A stretch of 64,000 bases of DNA from positions 4,156,501 to 4,220,500 of the forward strand of contig NZ_CP019724.1 of assembly GCF_002005225.1 (NCBI RefSeq), given 5' to 3'. Under the pieces are notes generated by a model. The model had not been told where the DNA came from. It did not search any database and saw nothing but the letters and a program-made list of their open reading frames with translations. Made by a program: the position numbers and the translations under genes. Of the stretch, positions 1-12,809 are shown one piece after another. The stretch is from Streptomyces pactum (GTDB lineage Bacteria > Actinomycetota > Actinomycetes > Streptomycetales > Streptomycetaceae). The number at the start of each line of letters is the position of its first letter. The first letter of the stretch is position 1.

Positions 1-1898
<1,898 letters not shown>

Positions 1899-1976
1899 GT
1901 TCTGGCTTCCCTCCTAGCGTCGGCCGTCGGCGGTCCGGCCGTGTCTCCCAGTGCTGACTCAGACAACGTACACAAA

Positions 1977-1997
1977 GTTGAGTCTATTCCACTCAAG
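1977..1997. promoter_or_regulatory. HAIR operator for HspR upstream of clpB
   Basis: GTTGAGT-N7-ACTCAAG matches the HAIR consensus (CTTGAGT-N7-ACTCAAG) at 13 of 14 positions. It lies about 80 bp upstream of the clpB start. HspR encoded at 7330-7785 is the expected ligand. Repression of clpB under non-stress conditions follows from the known family role. Confidence 0.9.
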
Positions 1998-2132
1998 GGA
2001 GAAACGGACGGCTCCCTCCGGGCGGGACACCAGGGTCTCCGGACCTTCCTCGCGTAACCGGCTTCGCCGCGCGAGAAGCTTTTCGGCCAGGCCGGGAGCA
2101 GGCCGATACTCCGAAATGTCGCCGAAAACGAC

Positions 2133-2169
2133 AGCGGCGTCACCGTGTTCAGGTCACGGTGACGCCGCT
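2133..2169 (-). terminator. 15-bp perfect hairpin, terminator of the Rieske-like gene
   Basis: AGCGGCGTCACCGTG pairs perfectly with CACGGTGACGCCGCT across a 7-nt loop. It follows the minus-strand gene ending at 2216 and precedes the clpB promoter, so it probably insulates clpB from the upstream transcript. It lacks a long T tract, as is common in Streptomyces. The 317-bp space 1899-2215 holds only this hairpin and the clpB promoter/HAIR site. Confidence 0.75.
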
Positions 2170-2215
2170 GCCGGGGGGAAGCACCTGAGCGATCTGTTAC
2201 GACGGGGGAATCGCG

Positions 2216-2551
2216 TCAGGCACTGCGGGGGGTGGCCGAGATGGTCCTCACTTCAGGGATCTCCGGCTGCGCGAGCCGGTGGTCCCTCTGGTCCAGGTTC
2301 ACAAAGATCATTCCGTACCGGATGGCGCACCGCACAGGCTGCGGCGCCCCCCGAGGCCGCCGCAGACACCGGTACGCCCGTACGTCGCCGTCCTCGTCCA
2401 GCGTGACGACGACCGGCTCGCCGAAGACGGTCACCATCAGGGAGTCACCGGGGTGGGGGATCGCGGTGACCAGGTCGATGAAGTGCCAGCCGGAGCGGTA
2501 GGCGGTGGCCATCTCGCGACGGAAGGAGCGGTCGTCGGGTGGAGTGGTCAT
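2216..2551 (-). CDS. Small Rieske-like protein lacking [2Fe-2S] ligands
   Basis: The 111-residue product resembles the N-terminal Rieske domain of ring-hydroxylating oxygenases: a WHFIDLVTAIPHPGDSLMV opening, then GEPVVVTLDEDGDVRAY and a closing GMIFVNLD. The CxH and CxxH cluster motifs are absent: where they should be I read CLRRPRGAPQPVRC, as if the middle of the domain had been deleted. It therefore probably binds no cluster and acts as a binding or regulatory fold, or is a shortened relic. It starts (ATG) 5 nt after the stop of the secreted-peptide gene, so the two are likely co-transcribed and coupled. A GTG at 2566 overlapping that stop is an alternative start. Confidence 0.55.
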   Translation of the reverse strand: MTTPPDDRSFRREMATAYRSGWHFIDLVTAIPHPGDSLMVTVFGEPVVVTLDEDGDVRAYRCLRRPRGAPQPVRCAIRYGMIFVNLDQRDHRLAQPEIPEVRTISATPRSA

Positions 2552-2556
2552 GTCGA

Positions 2557-2745
2557 TCAGTCCCACTTGCTGTCCGCCGGGAGATTGACTACCTCGTCGC
2601 CGACCACGACGGCGGGCGCAATCTCGACCCCAACAACCGCACCGTGCGCGTCGCTCTTCGCACCGGAGAGGCCAGCCAGAGCTCCGAAGGCCACAACGGC
2701 GGAGACGGCGACGACAAGCACCGAGCGAAGCATTTTCTTACGCAT
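2557..2745 (-). CDS. 62-residue secreted peptide precursor
   Basis: Not a family I can name. The start MRKKMLRSVLVVAVSAVV is a textbook signal peptide: basic n-region, a hydrophobic core to about residue 26, then Gly/Ala/Ser positions suited to signal peptidase I. The mature part is about 30 residues, valine-rich, and ends in PADSKWD. There are no Cys residues, so it is not a disulfide peptide or a lipoprotein. It is divergent from the LuxR-type regulator gene at 2878 and upstream of the Rieske-like gene. An exported signal or a modified peptide is plausible, but this rests on context. ATG at 2745 was chosen for the signal-peptide structure; AGGA lies about 12 nt upstream, a weak ribosome site. 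Confidence 0.6.
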   Translation of the reverse strand: MRKKMLRSVLVVAVSAVVAFGALAGLSGAKSDAHGAVVGVEIAPAVVVGDEVVNLPADSKWD

Positions 2746-2877
2746 AGTCGGCTTCGTCCTCACTTGAAGATCCCCTCTAGCCCCCGTCGGATAAGACGAT
2801 GGCTCATTCAGGCACGTCATGGCCACACAATCGGTGCATCATGTTCCTGCACGTTCAGGACCCTGGGGGGTGGAGAT

Positions 2878-3891
2878 TTGATATCAAATGGGACTAACGC
2901 GACACATCCCCATGCGGTCACCGAGCTCTGTGAGGACGGAAGGCGCCTCTACGCGGATGCTCTGCGAAGAGGACGCATACCGCGGACGGATGCCGAGTCT
3001 GCTCCGTGTCTGACGGAGTTCGCGCTGCTTCGTCCCGACCCTGACGACGCGAAATGGTTGCTTCCCGCACCTCCGGCGATCGCCCTGGCCCAGCGACTCA
3101 ACCCGATCGAGCGTGAGATCACCGAGCATCGACGGCTGTCGATCGCACTCTCCGAAGTCTTCGAGCCGTTCATGGCTCTCGGCGTCCAGAACACCGCCCC
3201 GACCCACTCCATCAGCGTGCTGGAGGGTCTGGACCGCATCAACGCGGCTCTCGACCTGGCCACCTCCCAGTGCCGGACCGAGATGCTCACCGTTCAGCCG
3301 AGCAGCAGCGCCCGCAGCGCCGAGAACCGCCTCCTGGAAGCGCTGGAGCGCGACAAGCCGCTGATCGAGCGGGGGGTGCGCATCCGGACCCTCTACCAGC
3401 ACACCGCGCGGTACAACCCCGAACGACTCGCCTACGTGGACCAGTTCGCGAACGGCAAGGTCGAGTACCGCACCATCGACGAACTCGTCGAGCGCCTCAT
3501 CATCTGTGACGAGGCCGTCGCCTTCATCCCCATCCGTGAGGACCGGCAGGTCGCCCTGGAGATCCGTCACCCGGGTCTTGTCCGCTATCTGATCAAAGTG
3601 TTCGAGTTCATCTGGAGCCGAGCGGTCCCGCTCACCGCCGGCGCCCCCTACGAGACCGCCCCCGACGGTATAACCGGCATCCAGCACTCCATAGCCAAGC
3701 TCCTCGTGGAGGGCCACGTCGACGAGGCCATCGCTCGCCGCCTCGGCATGAACGTGCGCACCTGCCGCGCTCACATCGCGAAACTGGCGACCGCCCTGGG
3801 CAGCGGAAGCCGCGCTCAGCTCGGCTATCTCATAGCCCAGTCGGGGATCCTGGAGCAGGATCACCGGGGCCCGAGAGGGCGAAGCCACTGA
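2878..3891 (+). CDS. LuxR-type HTH regulator, paralog 1 of 3
   Basis: The 337-residue product has a C-terminal LuxR-like HTH (residues about 270-325: GITGIQHSIAKLLVEGHVDE then AIARRLGMNVRTCRAHIAKL). The upper 230 residues resemble the TrmB/PLD-like sensor region seen in many Streptomyces regulators (RIRTLYQHTARYNPERLAYV, ERLIICDEAVAFIPI). No ATG fits in frame. TTG at 2878 gives an N-terminus that aligns with paralog 2, with a G-run about 7 nt upstream. The gene is divergent from the secreted-peptide gene and overlaps paralog 2 (stop TGA / start ATG share bases), so the two are co-translated. The ligand is unknown; the peptide next door is the obvious candidate. Confidence 0.85.
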   Translation: MISNGTNATHPHAVTELCEDGRRLYADALRRGRIPRTDAESAPCLTEFALLRPDPDDAKWLLPAPPAIALAQRLNPIEREITEHRRLSIALSEVFEPFMALGVQNTAPTHSISVLEGLDRINAALDLATSQCRTEMLTVQPSSSARSAENRLLEALERDKPLIERGVRIRTLYQHTARYNPERLAYVDQFANGKVEYRTIDELVERLIICDEAVAFIPIREDRQVALEIRHPGLVRYLIKVFEFIWSRAVPLTAGAPYETAPDGITGIQHSIAKLLVEGHVDEAIARRLGMNVRTCRAHIAKLATALGSGSRAQLGYLIAQSGILEQDHRGPRGRSH

Positions 3892-4886
3892 TGACCGACG
3901 AGACGCACCGGCACGGAGACGAGGAGCTGTGCGAGGCGGGTCTCGACCTGTACGCCCGCGCACTGCGCAAAGGTCATGTGACCGGCGCCGCAGCGGCAAC
4001 GACGCCTTGCCTGATCGACATCGGTCTCCTGCACCCGGCCGTCGACGATCTGAACCGGCTGGAGCCGGTCGCACCGACCGTCGCCCTGCAACGGCTGCTT
4101 CGCGTGTCGGAGGACCGCATCGCCAACGAGCGGCGGCGCGGCCAACGCCTCGCCGATGTCTTCGAGCCCCTCATGCGCATCGGCACCCATGCTGCGGCGA
4201 GCGAGGGCGCCGCGGCGCTCAGGATCCTCAGCAGCAAAGAGCGTACGAGCCAAGCCATCGCCGAAGCCATGGCGGAGGCCAGGGACGAACTGCTCGCCAT
4301 CCAACCGTACGATCCACACCTCACCAGGCGCCCCGACATCCACGAAGCCGCCATGGAGCGAGACCAGGCCTTCCTCGACCGCGGTGCCCGCATCCGCGCT
4401 CTCTACCAGCACACCGTCCGCCACGCCCCATATGCGCGTGCCCGCTACGAGCAACTGACCGGTGACGTGGAGGCCCGTACCCTCGACGAGATCACCGAGC
4501 GCCTCATCATCGTGGACCGCACCGTCGCCTTCATCCCCGCCAGCGCCGACCGCACCCTCGCCCTCGAAGTCCGCCACCCCGCCCTGGTCGCCTATTTCAT
4601 CAACACCTTCGACCGCCTCTGGCACCTGGCCACCCCCATGCACCCGCAGGCGGTCCGGCAACCCACGCTCAACGGCATCACCCCCCGCCAACGCGCCATA
4701 GCCGCCCTCCTCATCGAGGGCCACACCGACAACGTCATCGCCGAACGCCTCGGCATGAACGTCCGCACCGCCCGCGTTCACATCGCCAAACTCGCCGCCA
4801 CCCTCGGCAGCGAGAGCCGGGCGCAACTCGGCTACCTCATCGGGCAGTCGGGGATTCTCGACCAGAAGCCTGATCGGGCAGACTGA
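3891..4886 (+). CDS. LuxR-type HTH regulator, paralog 2 of 3
   Basis: The 331-residue product is similar in sequence to paralog 1 along its whole length: ALRKGHVTG near the N-terminus, RIRALYQHTVRHAPYARARY and ERLIIVDRTVAFIPASADRT in the sensor region, and an HTH with AERLGMNVRTARVHIAKLAA. ATG at 3891 overlaps the stop of paralog 1. Its 3' end overlaps the 3' end of convergent paralog 3 by 50 bp, so both strands code there. Co-production of two near-identical regulators suggests heterodimers or different ligands. Target genes are unknown. Confidence 0.88.
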   Translation: MTDETHRHGDEELCEAGLDLYARALRKGHVTGAAAATTPCLIDIGLLHPAVDDLNRLEPVAPTVALQRLLRVSEDRIANERRRGQRLADVFEPLMRIGTHAAASEGAAALRILSSKERTSQAIAEAMAEARDELLAIQPYDPHLTRRPDIHEAAMERDQAFLDRGARIRALYQHTVRHAPYARARYEQLTGDVEARTLDEITERLIIVDRTVAFIPASADRTLALEVRHPALVAYFINTFDRLWHLATPMHPQAVRQPTLNGITPRQRAIAALLIEGHTDNVIAERLGMNVRTARVHIAKLAATLGSESRAQLGYLIGQSGILDQKPDRAD

Positions 4887-5883
4887 TCGTGGCGGGCAGG
4901 CGCGGGGCGCCGTCCAGGCCGGCCTGGGCGATGCGCACCCCCAACTGGGTACGGCTCGCCGCCCCCAGCGTCTCGGACAGGCGGGCGATGTGTGCCCGCG
5001 CCGTGCGGACGCTTATGCCCAGGCGCTCCGCGATCACCGCGTCCTGGTGGCCCTCGGCCAGCAGGGCCGCGATGGACTGCTCGCGGTGGGAGATGCCCTT
5101 GATGCCGGTGTCGGGGAGGGGCGCGGTCAGCGGGATGGCCAGGCGCCACAGGCGTTCGAAGACCGTGACCAGGTAGGCGATCAGGGCGGGGTGGCGCAGT
5201 TCGAGGGCCATCGTGCGGTCGGTGTTGGCGGGGATGAAGGCGACCGTGCGGTCGAAGAGGATGAGGCGGTCGATGACCTCGTCGAGGGTGCGGGCCTCCA
5301 CCGCGTCGCCCATGAGTTCCAGGTAGTTGAGCAGGCCCTGACCGTGCCGGGCGACGTGCGTGTACAGGTCCCGCATCCGCACCCCGCGCCCGCGCAGCGC
5401 CAGCGCCCGGTGCAGGCCCTCCGACAGCTCCGGCTCGCGCCGGATGCCGCCGGGCTGGACGGTGAGCACCTCCGTCGTGCACGCCTGCGTCGCCTCGTCC
5501 ATGGCCGCCTGGATGCGCGCCAGCCCGTCGAGGACCCGGATCGCCGTACCCTCCGTGCCGGCCGAGGTCTGGAGCTGGCGGCCGAGGCCCGCGTACCGCT
5601 CGAACGCCTCCACCGCCGAGCCCACCCGCCGCTGACTGGCGTTGACCTCGTCGTGGACCCCGCGCAGCAGCCGGGTCATGACCTCCTGCGGTGAGGTCGG
5701 CACCAGCCAGTCCATGTCGTCGGGGTCCGGGTGCAGCAGGGCCAGTTCGAGGAGGCAGGGGACCGGCTCGGCGTCCCGGCGGGGTACCCGGCCGCGTCGT
5801 ACGGCCCGGGAGTACACGCGGTCCCCGGCCGCGCACAGCCGGTCGGCACCGTGAGGATGCTCATCCGCCCCGTGCCCGGCCAT
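4837..5883 (-). CDS. LuxR-type HTH regulator, paralog 3 of 3 (convergent)
   Basis: The 348-residue product is the third copy, more diverged: MAGHGADEHPHGADRLCAAG, then RAVRRGRVPRRDAEPVPCLL, a sensor region with RDLYTHVARHGQGLLNYLEL and DRLILFDRTVAFIPANTDRT, and an HTH with AERLGISVRTARAHIARLSE. I chose ATG at 5883, which has a GGGGGTGGG run about 9 nt upstream; a longer reading from 5955 adds a non-conserved, Arg-rich extension. It is antisense to paralog 2 at the 3' ends (50 bp), so the transcripts could interfere. Function as a transcription factor follows from the HTH; its regulon is unknown. Confidence 0.88.
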   Translation of the reverse strand: MAGHGADEHPHGADRLCAAGDRVYSRAVRRGRVPRRDAEPVPCLLELALLHPDPDDMDWLVPTSPQEVMTRLLRGVHDEVNASQRRVGSAVEAFERYAGLGRQLQTSAGTEGTAIRVLDGLARIQAAMDEATQACTTEVLTVQPGGIRREPELSEGLHRALALRGRGVRMRDLYTHVARHGQGLLNYLELMGDAVEARTLDEVIDRLILFDRTVAFIPANTDRTMALELRHPALIAYLVTVFERLWRLAIPLTAPLPDTGIKGISHREQSIAALLAEGHQDAVIAERLGISVRTARAHIARLSETLGAASRTQLGVRIAQAGLDGAPRLPATISLPDQASGRESPTAR

Positions 5884-6034
5884 CGCCCATCCCACCCCCG
5901 GTTCCGGCTCTTTCCGCAGCGCAACTATGCGCGGCCGGGACCGGGTCCGCAACACGGCTCCACGCGGCGCGGCGACCGGAAAGCACCGGTTGCCTCCGGT
6001 ATGTCCGGGCAGTGCACCGGGGCCGGGGGACCGG

Positions 6035-7153
6035 CTACTTCAGCCCGATCTCCGCGCAGTCCGCCGCGTACTTGGCGGTGCAGATGTCGGAGACCTTGTA
6101 GAAGCCGTCGGCGACGACGGTCTGCTCGATGTTGTCCTGCGTCAGGGCGACGACCGGGACGAGCTGCGCGGGGATGCCCTTGTGGGTGGGGCTGTCGACC
6201 TTGTCGCGGGCGAGCGCCTCGAACTGGATGTCCCGGCCCTGGACCCGCGCCACGGCCATCTCCGCGGCGTTCTCGGCCTCCTGCGGGTAGGACTTGTACA
6301 CGCTCATGTACTGCTCGCCGGTGACGATCCGCTGCACCGCGGAGAGTTCCGCGTCCTGGCCGGTGATGGGCGGCAGGTCGGTGACGCCCGCGTCCTCCAG
6401 GGCCTTGATGACGCCGCCCGCCATGCCGTCGTTGGCGGAGTAGACGCCCGCGATGTTGTTCTTGCCGATCTTCTCGATCGCCTCGGCCATGTTCGCCTCG
6501 GCGTTGTCCGGCTTCCAGTCCTTGGTGTCGAAGGACTGGGCGATCGTCACCTTGCCGTTCAGCTCGGACATGGCGCCCGCCTTGAACTGCTTGGCGTTCG
6601 GGTCGGTGGGCGAGCCGTTCATCATGACGATCTTGTCGGAGGTGTCCGCGCCGTCGCCGAGCGCTTCGACGAGGGAACGGCCCTGCACCTCGCCGACCAG
6701 CTCGTTGTCGAAGGAGATGTAGGCGTCGATCGGACCCTCGGCCAGCCGGTCGTAGGCGATGACGGGGATACCGGCGTCCTTGGCCTTCTGCACGCTGTCA
6801 CCGATGGACTTCGCGTCGACCGCGTCCAGGACGATCACGTCGACCCTGTCGTCGATCATCTGCTGCATCTGGTCGGCCTGCTTCGAGGCGTTCGCCTCGG
6901 CGTTGGCGTACTTGACGTCGCCCTGGTCGCGCGTGAGGTCGGCGACCTTCGCCTTGAAGTACGGGTAGTCGAACTGCTCGTAGCGCGTGTTCGCCTTCTC
7001 CGGGAGCAGCAGGGCCACGGTGATGTCGTTGCCCTTGGTGGGACTCGCCTCGTCACTGCTCTCGGACGCGCCCAGCACACCACAGGAGGCCAGCGAGAAG
7101 GTCATCATGGACGCGGCCACGGATATGGCGATACGACGGGCACGGCTGTTCAC
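6035..7153 (-). CDS. Sugar-binding lipoprotein of an ABC transporter (XylF/ChvE-like), orphan
   Basis: The 372-residue product has a lipoprotein signal peptide ending in the lipobox LASC (Cys about residue 25) and a periplasmic-binding-protein type I fold: NDITVALLLPEKANTRYEQF, QADQMQQMIDDRVDVIVLDA, AGIPVIAYDRL, TGQDAELSAVQRIVTGEQYM. This is the pattern of xylose/multiple-sugar binding proteins. GTG at 7153 is preceded by GGAAGG at 8 nt. No ABC ATPase or permease gene is adjacent, which is unusual: such genes normally sit downstream. The partner components may be elsewhere, or may have been lost from this locus. Confidence 0.9.
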   Translation of the reverse strand: MNSRARRIAISVAASMMTFSLASCGVLGASESSDEASPTKGNDITVALLLPEKANTRYEQFDYPYFKAKVADLTRDQGDVKYANAEANASKQADQMQQMIDDRVDVIVLDAVDAKSIGDSVQKAKDAGIPVIAYDRLAEGPIDAYISFDNELVGEVQGRSLVEALGDGADTSDKIVMMNGSPTDPNAKQFKAGAMSELNGKVTIAQSFDTKDWKPDNAEANMAEAIEKIGKNNIAGVYSANDGMAGGVIKALEDAGVTDLPPITGQDAELSAVQRIVTGEQYMSVYKSYPQEAENAAEMAVARVQGRDIQFEALARDKVDSPTHKGIPAQLVPVVALTQDNIEQTVVADGFYKVSDICTAKYAADCAEIGLK

Positions 7154-7329
7154 TGCGCTTACCTTCCGACACACGGGTGTTGTGGTGACCCAGGTGAGGG
7201 AAGCCAACGCTGTCTTCACGAAATCGTCAAGAAGTACTAGACCAATGAGACAGCAACGTTGCGAACAGGCCCGGAGAACCGGTCGGGACTCCGGGCCCGT
7301 CGTCGCGCCGTTCCGCCTGGTGCGGACCG

Positions 7330-7785
7330 TCAGTCCGCGGACTGGCCGTGCCGCTTGGGCCGCCACACCACCAGGGCGCTGGTCTGCTGTACCTCCTGGT
7401 ACGGGACCAGGTCGCGGCGGTACGAGGCGTGTACCGCCGCCTCCCGCTGGCGCATCGCCGTGGCCGCCCCTTCGAGGGCGTCCTGCAGCTCCGCCAGACG
7501 GGCCTGGAGCGCGGCGACCTGGTTCTCCAGTTCGATGATGCGCTTGATGCCGGCCAGGTTGATGCCCTCGTCCTGCGACAACTGCTGCACCGTGCGGAGC
7601 AGTTCGATGTCCCGGGCCGAGTAGCGCCGGCCGCGGCCAGCCGTGCGGTCCGGGGAGACCAGGCCGAGGCGGTCGTACTGGCGCAGCGTCTGCGGGTGCA
7701 GGCCGGAGAGCTGGGCCGCCACCGAGATGACGTAGACCGGGGTGTCCTCGGTCAGTTCATACGGATTGCGTCGACGACCGTCCAT
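7330..7785 (-). CDS. hspR: HspR, MerR-family heat-shock repressor
   Basis: The 151-residue repressor of the dnaK operon and clpB binds HAIR sequences, with DnaK as co-repressor (known for the family). It has a MerR HTH near the N-terminus (YVISVAAQLSGLHPQTLRQY then DRLGLVSPDRTAGRGRRYSA), a helix-rich middle (LENQVAALQARLAELQDALE) and a C-terminal hydrophobic tail QTSALVVWRP. ATG at 7785 is served by GGGAG inside the 3' end of dnaJ; a TTG at 7794 overlapping the dnaJ stop is less likely. It is the last gene of dnaK-grpE-dnaJ-hspR, giving negative feedback. Confidence 0.97.
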   Translation of the reverse strand: MDGRRRNPYELTEDTPVYVISVAAQLSGLHPQTLRQYDRLGLVSPDRTAGRGRRYSARDIELLRTVQQLSQDEGINLAGIKRIIELENQVAALQARLAELQDALEGAATAMRQREAAVHASYRRDLVPYQEVQQTSALVVWRPKRHGQSAD

Positions 7786-7790
7786 CTCCG

Positions 7791-8987
7791 TCAAGCTCCC
7801 TTCGCGGCCTGGAACAACTCCGCTCGCGGATCCTCGTCCGCGGTCGCCTCGCGATACGCCTCCAGCGCATCACGAGCCTTCCCCGTCAGGTCCTTCGGAA
7901 CACTCACCTCGACGGTGACCAGGAGGTCGCCGCGGGTGCCGTCCTTGCGGACCGCGCCCTTGCCCCTGGCACGCATGGTGCGGCCTCCCGGAGTGCCCGC
8001 CGGCAGCTTCAGCGTGACGGGCGGACCGCCCAGCGTCGGCACCCGGACCTCGCCGCCGAGGGCGGCCTCGGCGTAGGTGACCGGGACGGTGACGGTGAGG
8101 TTGTCGCCCTTGCGGCCGAAGACGGGGTGTTCCTTGACGTGCACGACCACGTACAGGTCGCCCGCCGGTCCGCCCCGCTCGCCCGGCGTGCCCTTGCCGC
8201 GCAGCCGGATGCGCTGCCCGTCAAGGACCCCGGCCGGGATGCGGACCTGCATCGTCCGGGACGACTTGGCCCGCCCGGAGCCCTTGCAGACGTCGCAGGG
8301 GTCCTCCGCGATCAGGCCGCGGCCCTTGCAGTCCGGGCACGGGTCGGTGAGCGAGAAGCCACCGCCCGAGCCCCGGGCGACCTGGCCGGTGCCGACGCAG
8401 GTCGGGCACACGCGCGGCGTGCCGTTCTTGTCACCGGTGCCCGAACAGGCCTTGCAGGGGGCCTGCGAGGACATCCGCAGCGGGACCGTCGCGCCCTCGA
8501 TGGCCTCCGTGAAACTCAGGGTGACCTCGGACTCGATGTCCTGGCCGCGCCGCGGCTGGGTCCGCGTGCCGGTGCCGGGACCGCCGGCGCCGGTGCGGTT
8601 GAACAGGCCCCCGAAGACGTCGCCGAGGCCGCCGCCGAAGCCGCCGGCGCCGCCCTGTCCCCCGCCCTGGGCGCCGCCTCCGAAGAGGTCGCCCAGGTCG
8701 AAGTTGAAGGTGCCGCCGCCCGCGCCCGGCCCCGGACGGAAACCGCCGTTGCCGAAGAGGCTGCGGGCCTCGTCGTACTCCTTGCGCTTCTTCGGGTCAC
8801 CGAGAATGTCGTTGGCTTCGGAGATCTCCTTGAAGCGCTCCTCCGCCCTGACGTTTCCCTTGTTGGCGTCCGGGTGGTACTCGCGGGCGAGTTTCCGGTA
8901 CGCCTTCTTGATCTCGGCCTCGGTGGCGTCCTTGGGGACGCCGAGGACCTTGTAGTAGTCCTTCTCGATGAAGTCCTTGGTGCTCAT
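7791..8987 (-). CDS. dnaJ: DnaJ co-chaperone
   Basis: The 398-residue type I J-protein stimulates DnaK ATPase and delivers substrates. The J domain is residues 1-75 with HPD at 38-40. A Gly/Phe-rich stretch follows (about 80-140, GGGAQGGGQGGAGGFGGG). The zinc domain has four repeats (CKACSGTG, CPTCVGTG, CPDCKGRG, CDVCKGSG), and the C-terminal substrate domain starts near IPAGVLDGQRIRLRGKG. ATG at 8987 has AGGAGGGA about 10 nt upstream. It lies 33 bp after grpE in the dnaK operon. Confidence 0.98.
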   Translation of the reverse strand: MSTKDFIEKDYYKVLGVPKDATEAEIKKAYRKLAREYHPDANKGNVRAEERFKEISEANDILGDPKKRKEYDEARSLFGNGGFRPGPGAGGGTFNFDLGDLFGGGAQGGGQGGAGGFGGGLGDVFGGLFNRTGAGGPGTGTRTQPRRGQDIESEVTLSFTEAIEGATVPLRMSSQAPCKACSGTGDKNGTPRVCPTCVGTGQVARGSGGGFSLTDPCPDCKGRGLIAEDPCDVCKGSGRAKSSRTMQVRIPAGVLDGQRIRLRGKGTPGERGGPAGDLYVVVHVKEHPVFGRKGDNLTVTVPVTYAEAALGGEVRVPTLGGPPVTLKLPAGTPGGRTMRARGKGAVRKDGTRGDLLVTVEVSVPKDLTGKARDALEAYREATADEDPRAELFQAAKGA

Positions 8988-9020
8988 CCCCGACGTCCCT
9001 CCTCTCTCGTCACTTCGAGC

Positions 9021-11609
<2,589 letters not shown>

Positions 11610-11613
11610 CAGA

Positions 11614-11634
11614 GGTGAGTCGGGCAGGCTCAAC
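11614..11634. promoter_or_regulatory. HAIR-like operator 2 of dnaK
   Basis: GGTGAGT-N7-GCTCAAC has the HAIR geometry (7-7-7) with 4 of 14 mismatches. It is centred 52 bp from operator 1, about five helical turns, so HspR dimers would sit on the same DNA face. Weaker than the other two sites; HspR binding here is an inference. Confidence 0.6.
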
Positions 11635-11636
11635 TC

Positions 11637-12809
11637 TTATCCGTTCCTTACACGCAACGACGCGCTGACCTGCGCTTTCTCACCGCGCCTGGCTTGACGA
11701 ACCGGAAAAATCGCCGCCCGGGACGACGCGCGAGACGGGACGTCCGTCACGTCGCGGGACTCCGGGGACCGCCCCTGCGGTTCCGCGCGCGGCCCGTGAA
11801 GTGACGTCCGGGTGCGGGGGTCCGTTCCCGCCCGCCGGGGCTCGTACACCCGTACCCGCAGCAGCCCCAGCACTCCGACGGCCGTCACACCCGCCACCCA
11901 CAGCACCGCCGTCCCCCCGGCCAGGCCGGTGTGCGCGAGGACGCCCACGAGCACCCCGGAGAACGAGGCCGCGCCCAGGACCACCACCGCGCCCTGCGGA
12001 GTGAGCCCGAGCCGCCGCAGCCGGTGGGCGAGATGGTCGGGCCCGCCGCGCAGCGGGGGCCGCCCGGCCAGCCGACGCGAGAGGAGTACGAGGACGGCGT
12101 CGGCGCTCGCCAGGGCGGTCAGCGCGAACAGCACCCCCACGCCGGCCCCGGGCTCGTGCCCCGCCCGGGTGAACACGGCCGCCCCGGCGAGCAGGAAGCC
12201 CGCGAAGAGCGACCCGCACGCCCCGAGGGCGATCCGCGCGGGGTGCCAGTTGTGCAGCAGGAAGCCGGTCAGCGCGGCGGCCAGCGCGCTCAGCAGCACC
12301 GCCAGCCCGTCCATCAGCTCGGCCGCGGCGCAGGCACCGACGCCGAAGGCGGTCACCACGCCCACCGTGCCGGCCACCCCGTCGGCGTGGTCCAGCCCCC
12401 TGAAGGCGACGGTGACCAGCGCGATCCAGGCCACGGCGAGCGCCCCGGCCACCGGCCCGGTCACGCCGTACGGCACCACGCACGCCGCCGCGACGGCCGT
12501 GCCGACCAGGAGCCAGCGCCGCCGCAGCCGCCAGACGTCGGCGGCCAGACCGAGCGCGCCGACGGCGGTCCCGGCCACGAGCAGCCGGCCGACCACCGAA
12601 CCCACCGGCACGACGCCGGTCCAGTCCCCGGCCCACGCGGCCAGCCCGGTGACGAGGACGACGGCCACACCGCCGAGCAGGGGGACGGGGCGCTGCCGTC
12701 GCCGGTCGACGAGGGCGAGGCGCAGGGCCGGCGCCCTCAACAACGCGGTGAGCAGGGCGGCGAGGAGAAAGGAGGCGGTGGCTGCAGCGATCCCGTAGAG
12801 CACGGGCAT
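11637..12809 (-). CDS. MraY/WecA-family undecaprenyl-phosphate sugar-1-phosphate transferase
   Basis: The 390-residue polytopic membrane protein has about ten hydrophobic helices. Family marks are RRRQRPVPLLGGVAVVL near the first cytoplasmic loop and the catalytic-type loop GLDHADGVAGTVGV. The reaction would be transfer of a sugar-1-phosphate from UDP-sugar to the lipid carrier at the inner face of the membrane, starting a cell-wall polymer. The C-terminal 65 residues are hydrophilic, Arg/Ser-rich and not part of the family core. ATG at 12809. The stop codon touches the outer dnaK HAIR element. Which sugar it uses cannot be told from the sequence. Confidence 0.82.
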   Translation of the reverse strand: MPVLYGIAAATASFLLAALLTALLRAPALRLALVDRRRQRPVPLLGGVAVVLVTGLAAWAGDWTGVVPVGSVVGRLLVAGTAVGALGLAADVWRLRRRWLLVGTAVAAACVVPYGVTGPVAGALAVAWIALVTVAFRGLDHADGVAGTVGVVTAFGVGACAAAELMDGLAVLLSALAAALTGFLLHNWHPARIALGACGSLFAGFLLAGAAVFTRAGHEPGAGVGVLFALTALASADAVLVLLSRRLAGRPPLRGGPDHLAHRLRRLGLTPQGAVVVLGAASFSGVLVGVLAHTGLAGGTAVLWVAGVTAVGVLGLLRVRVYEPRRAGTDPRTRTSLHGPRAEPQGRSPESRDVTDVPSRASSRAAIFPVRQARRGEKAQVSASLRVRNG

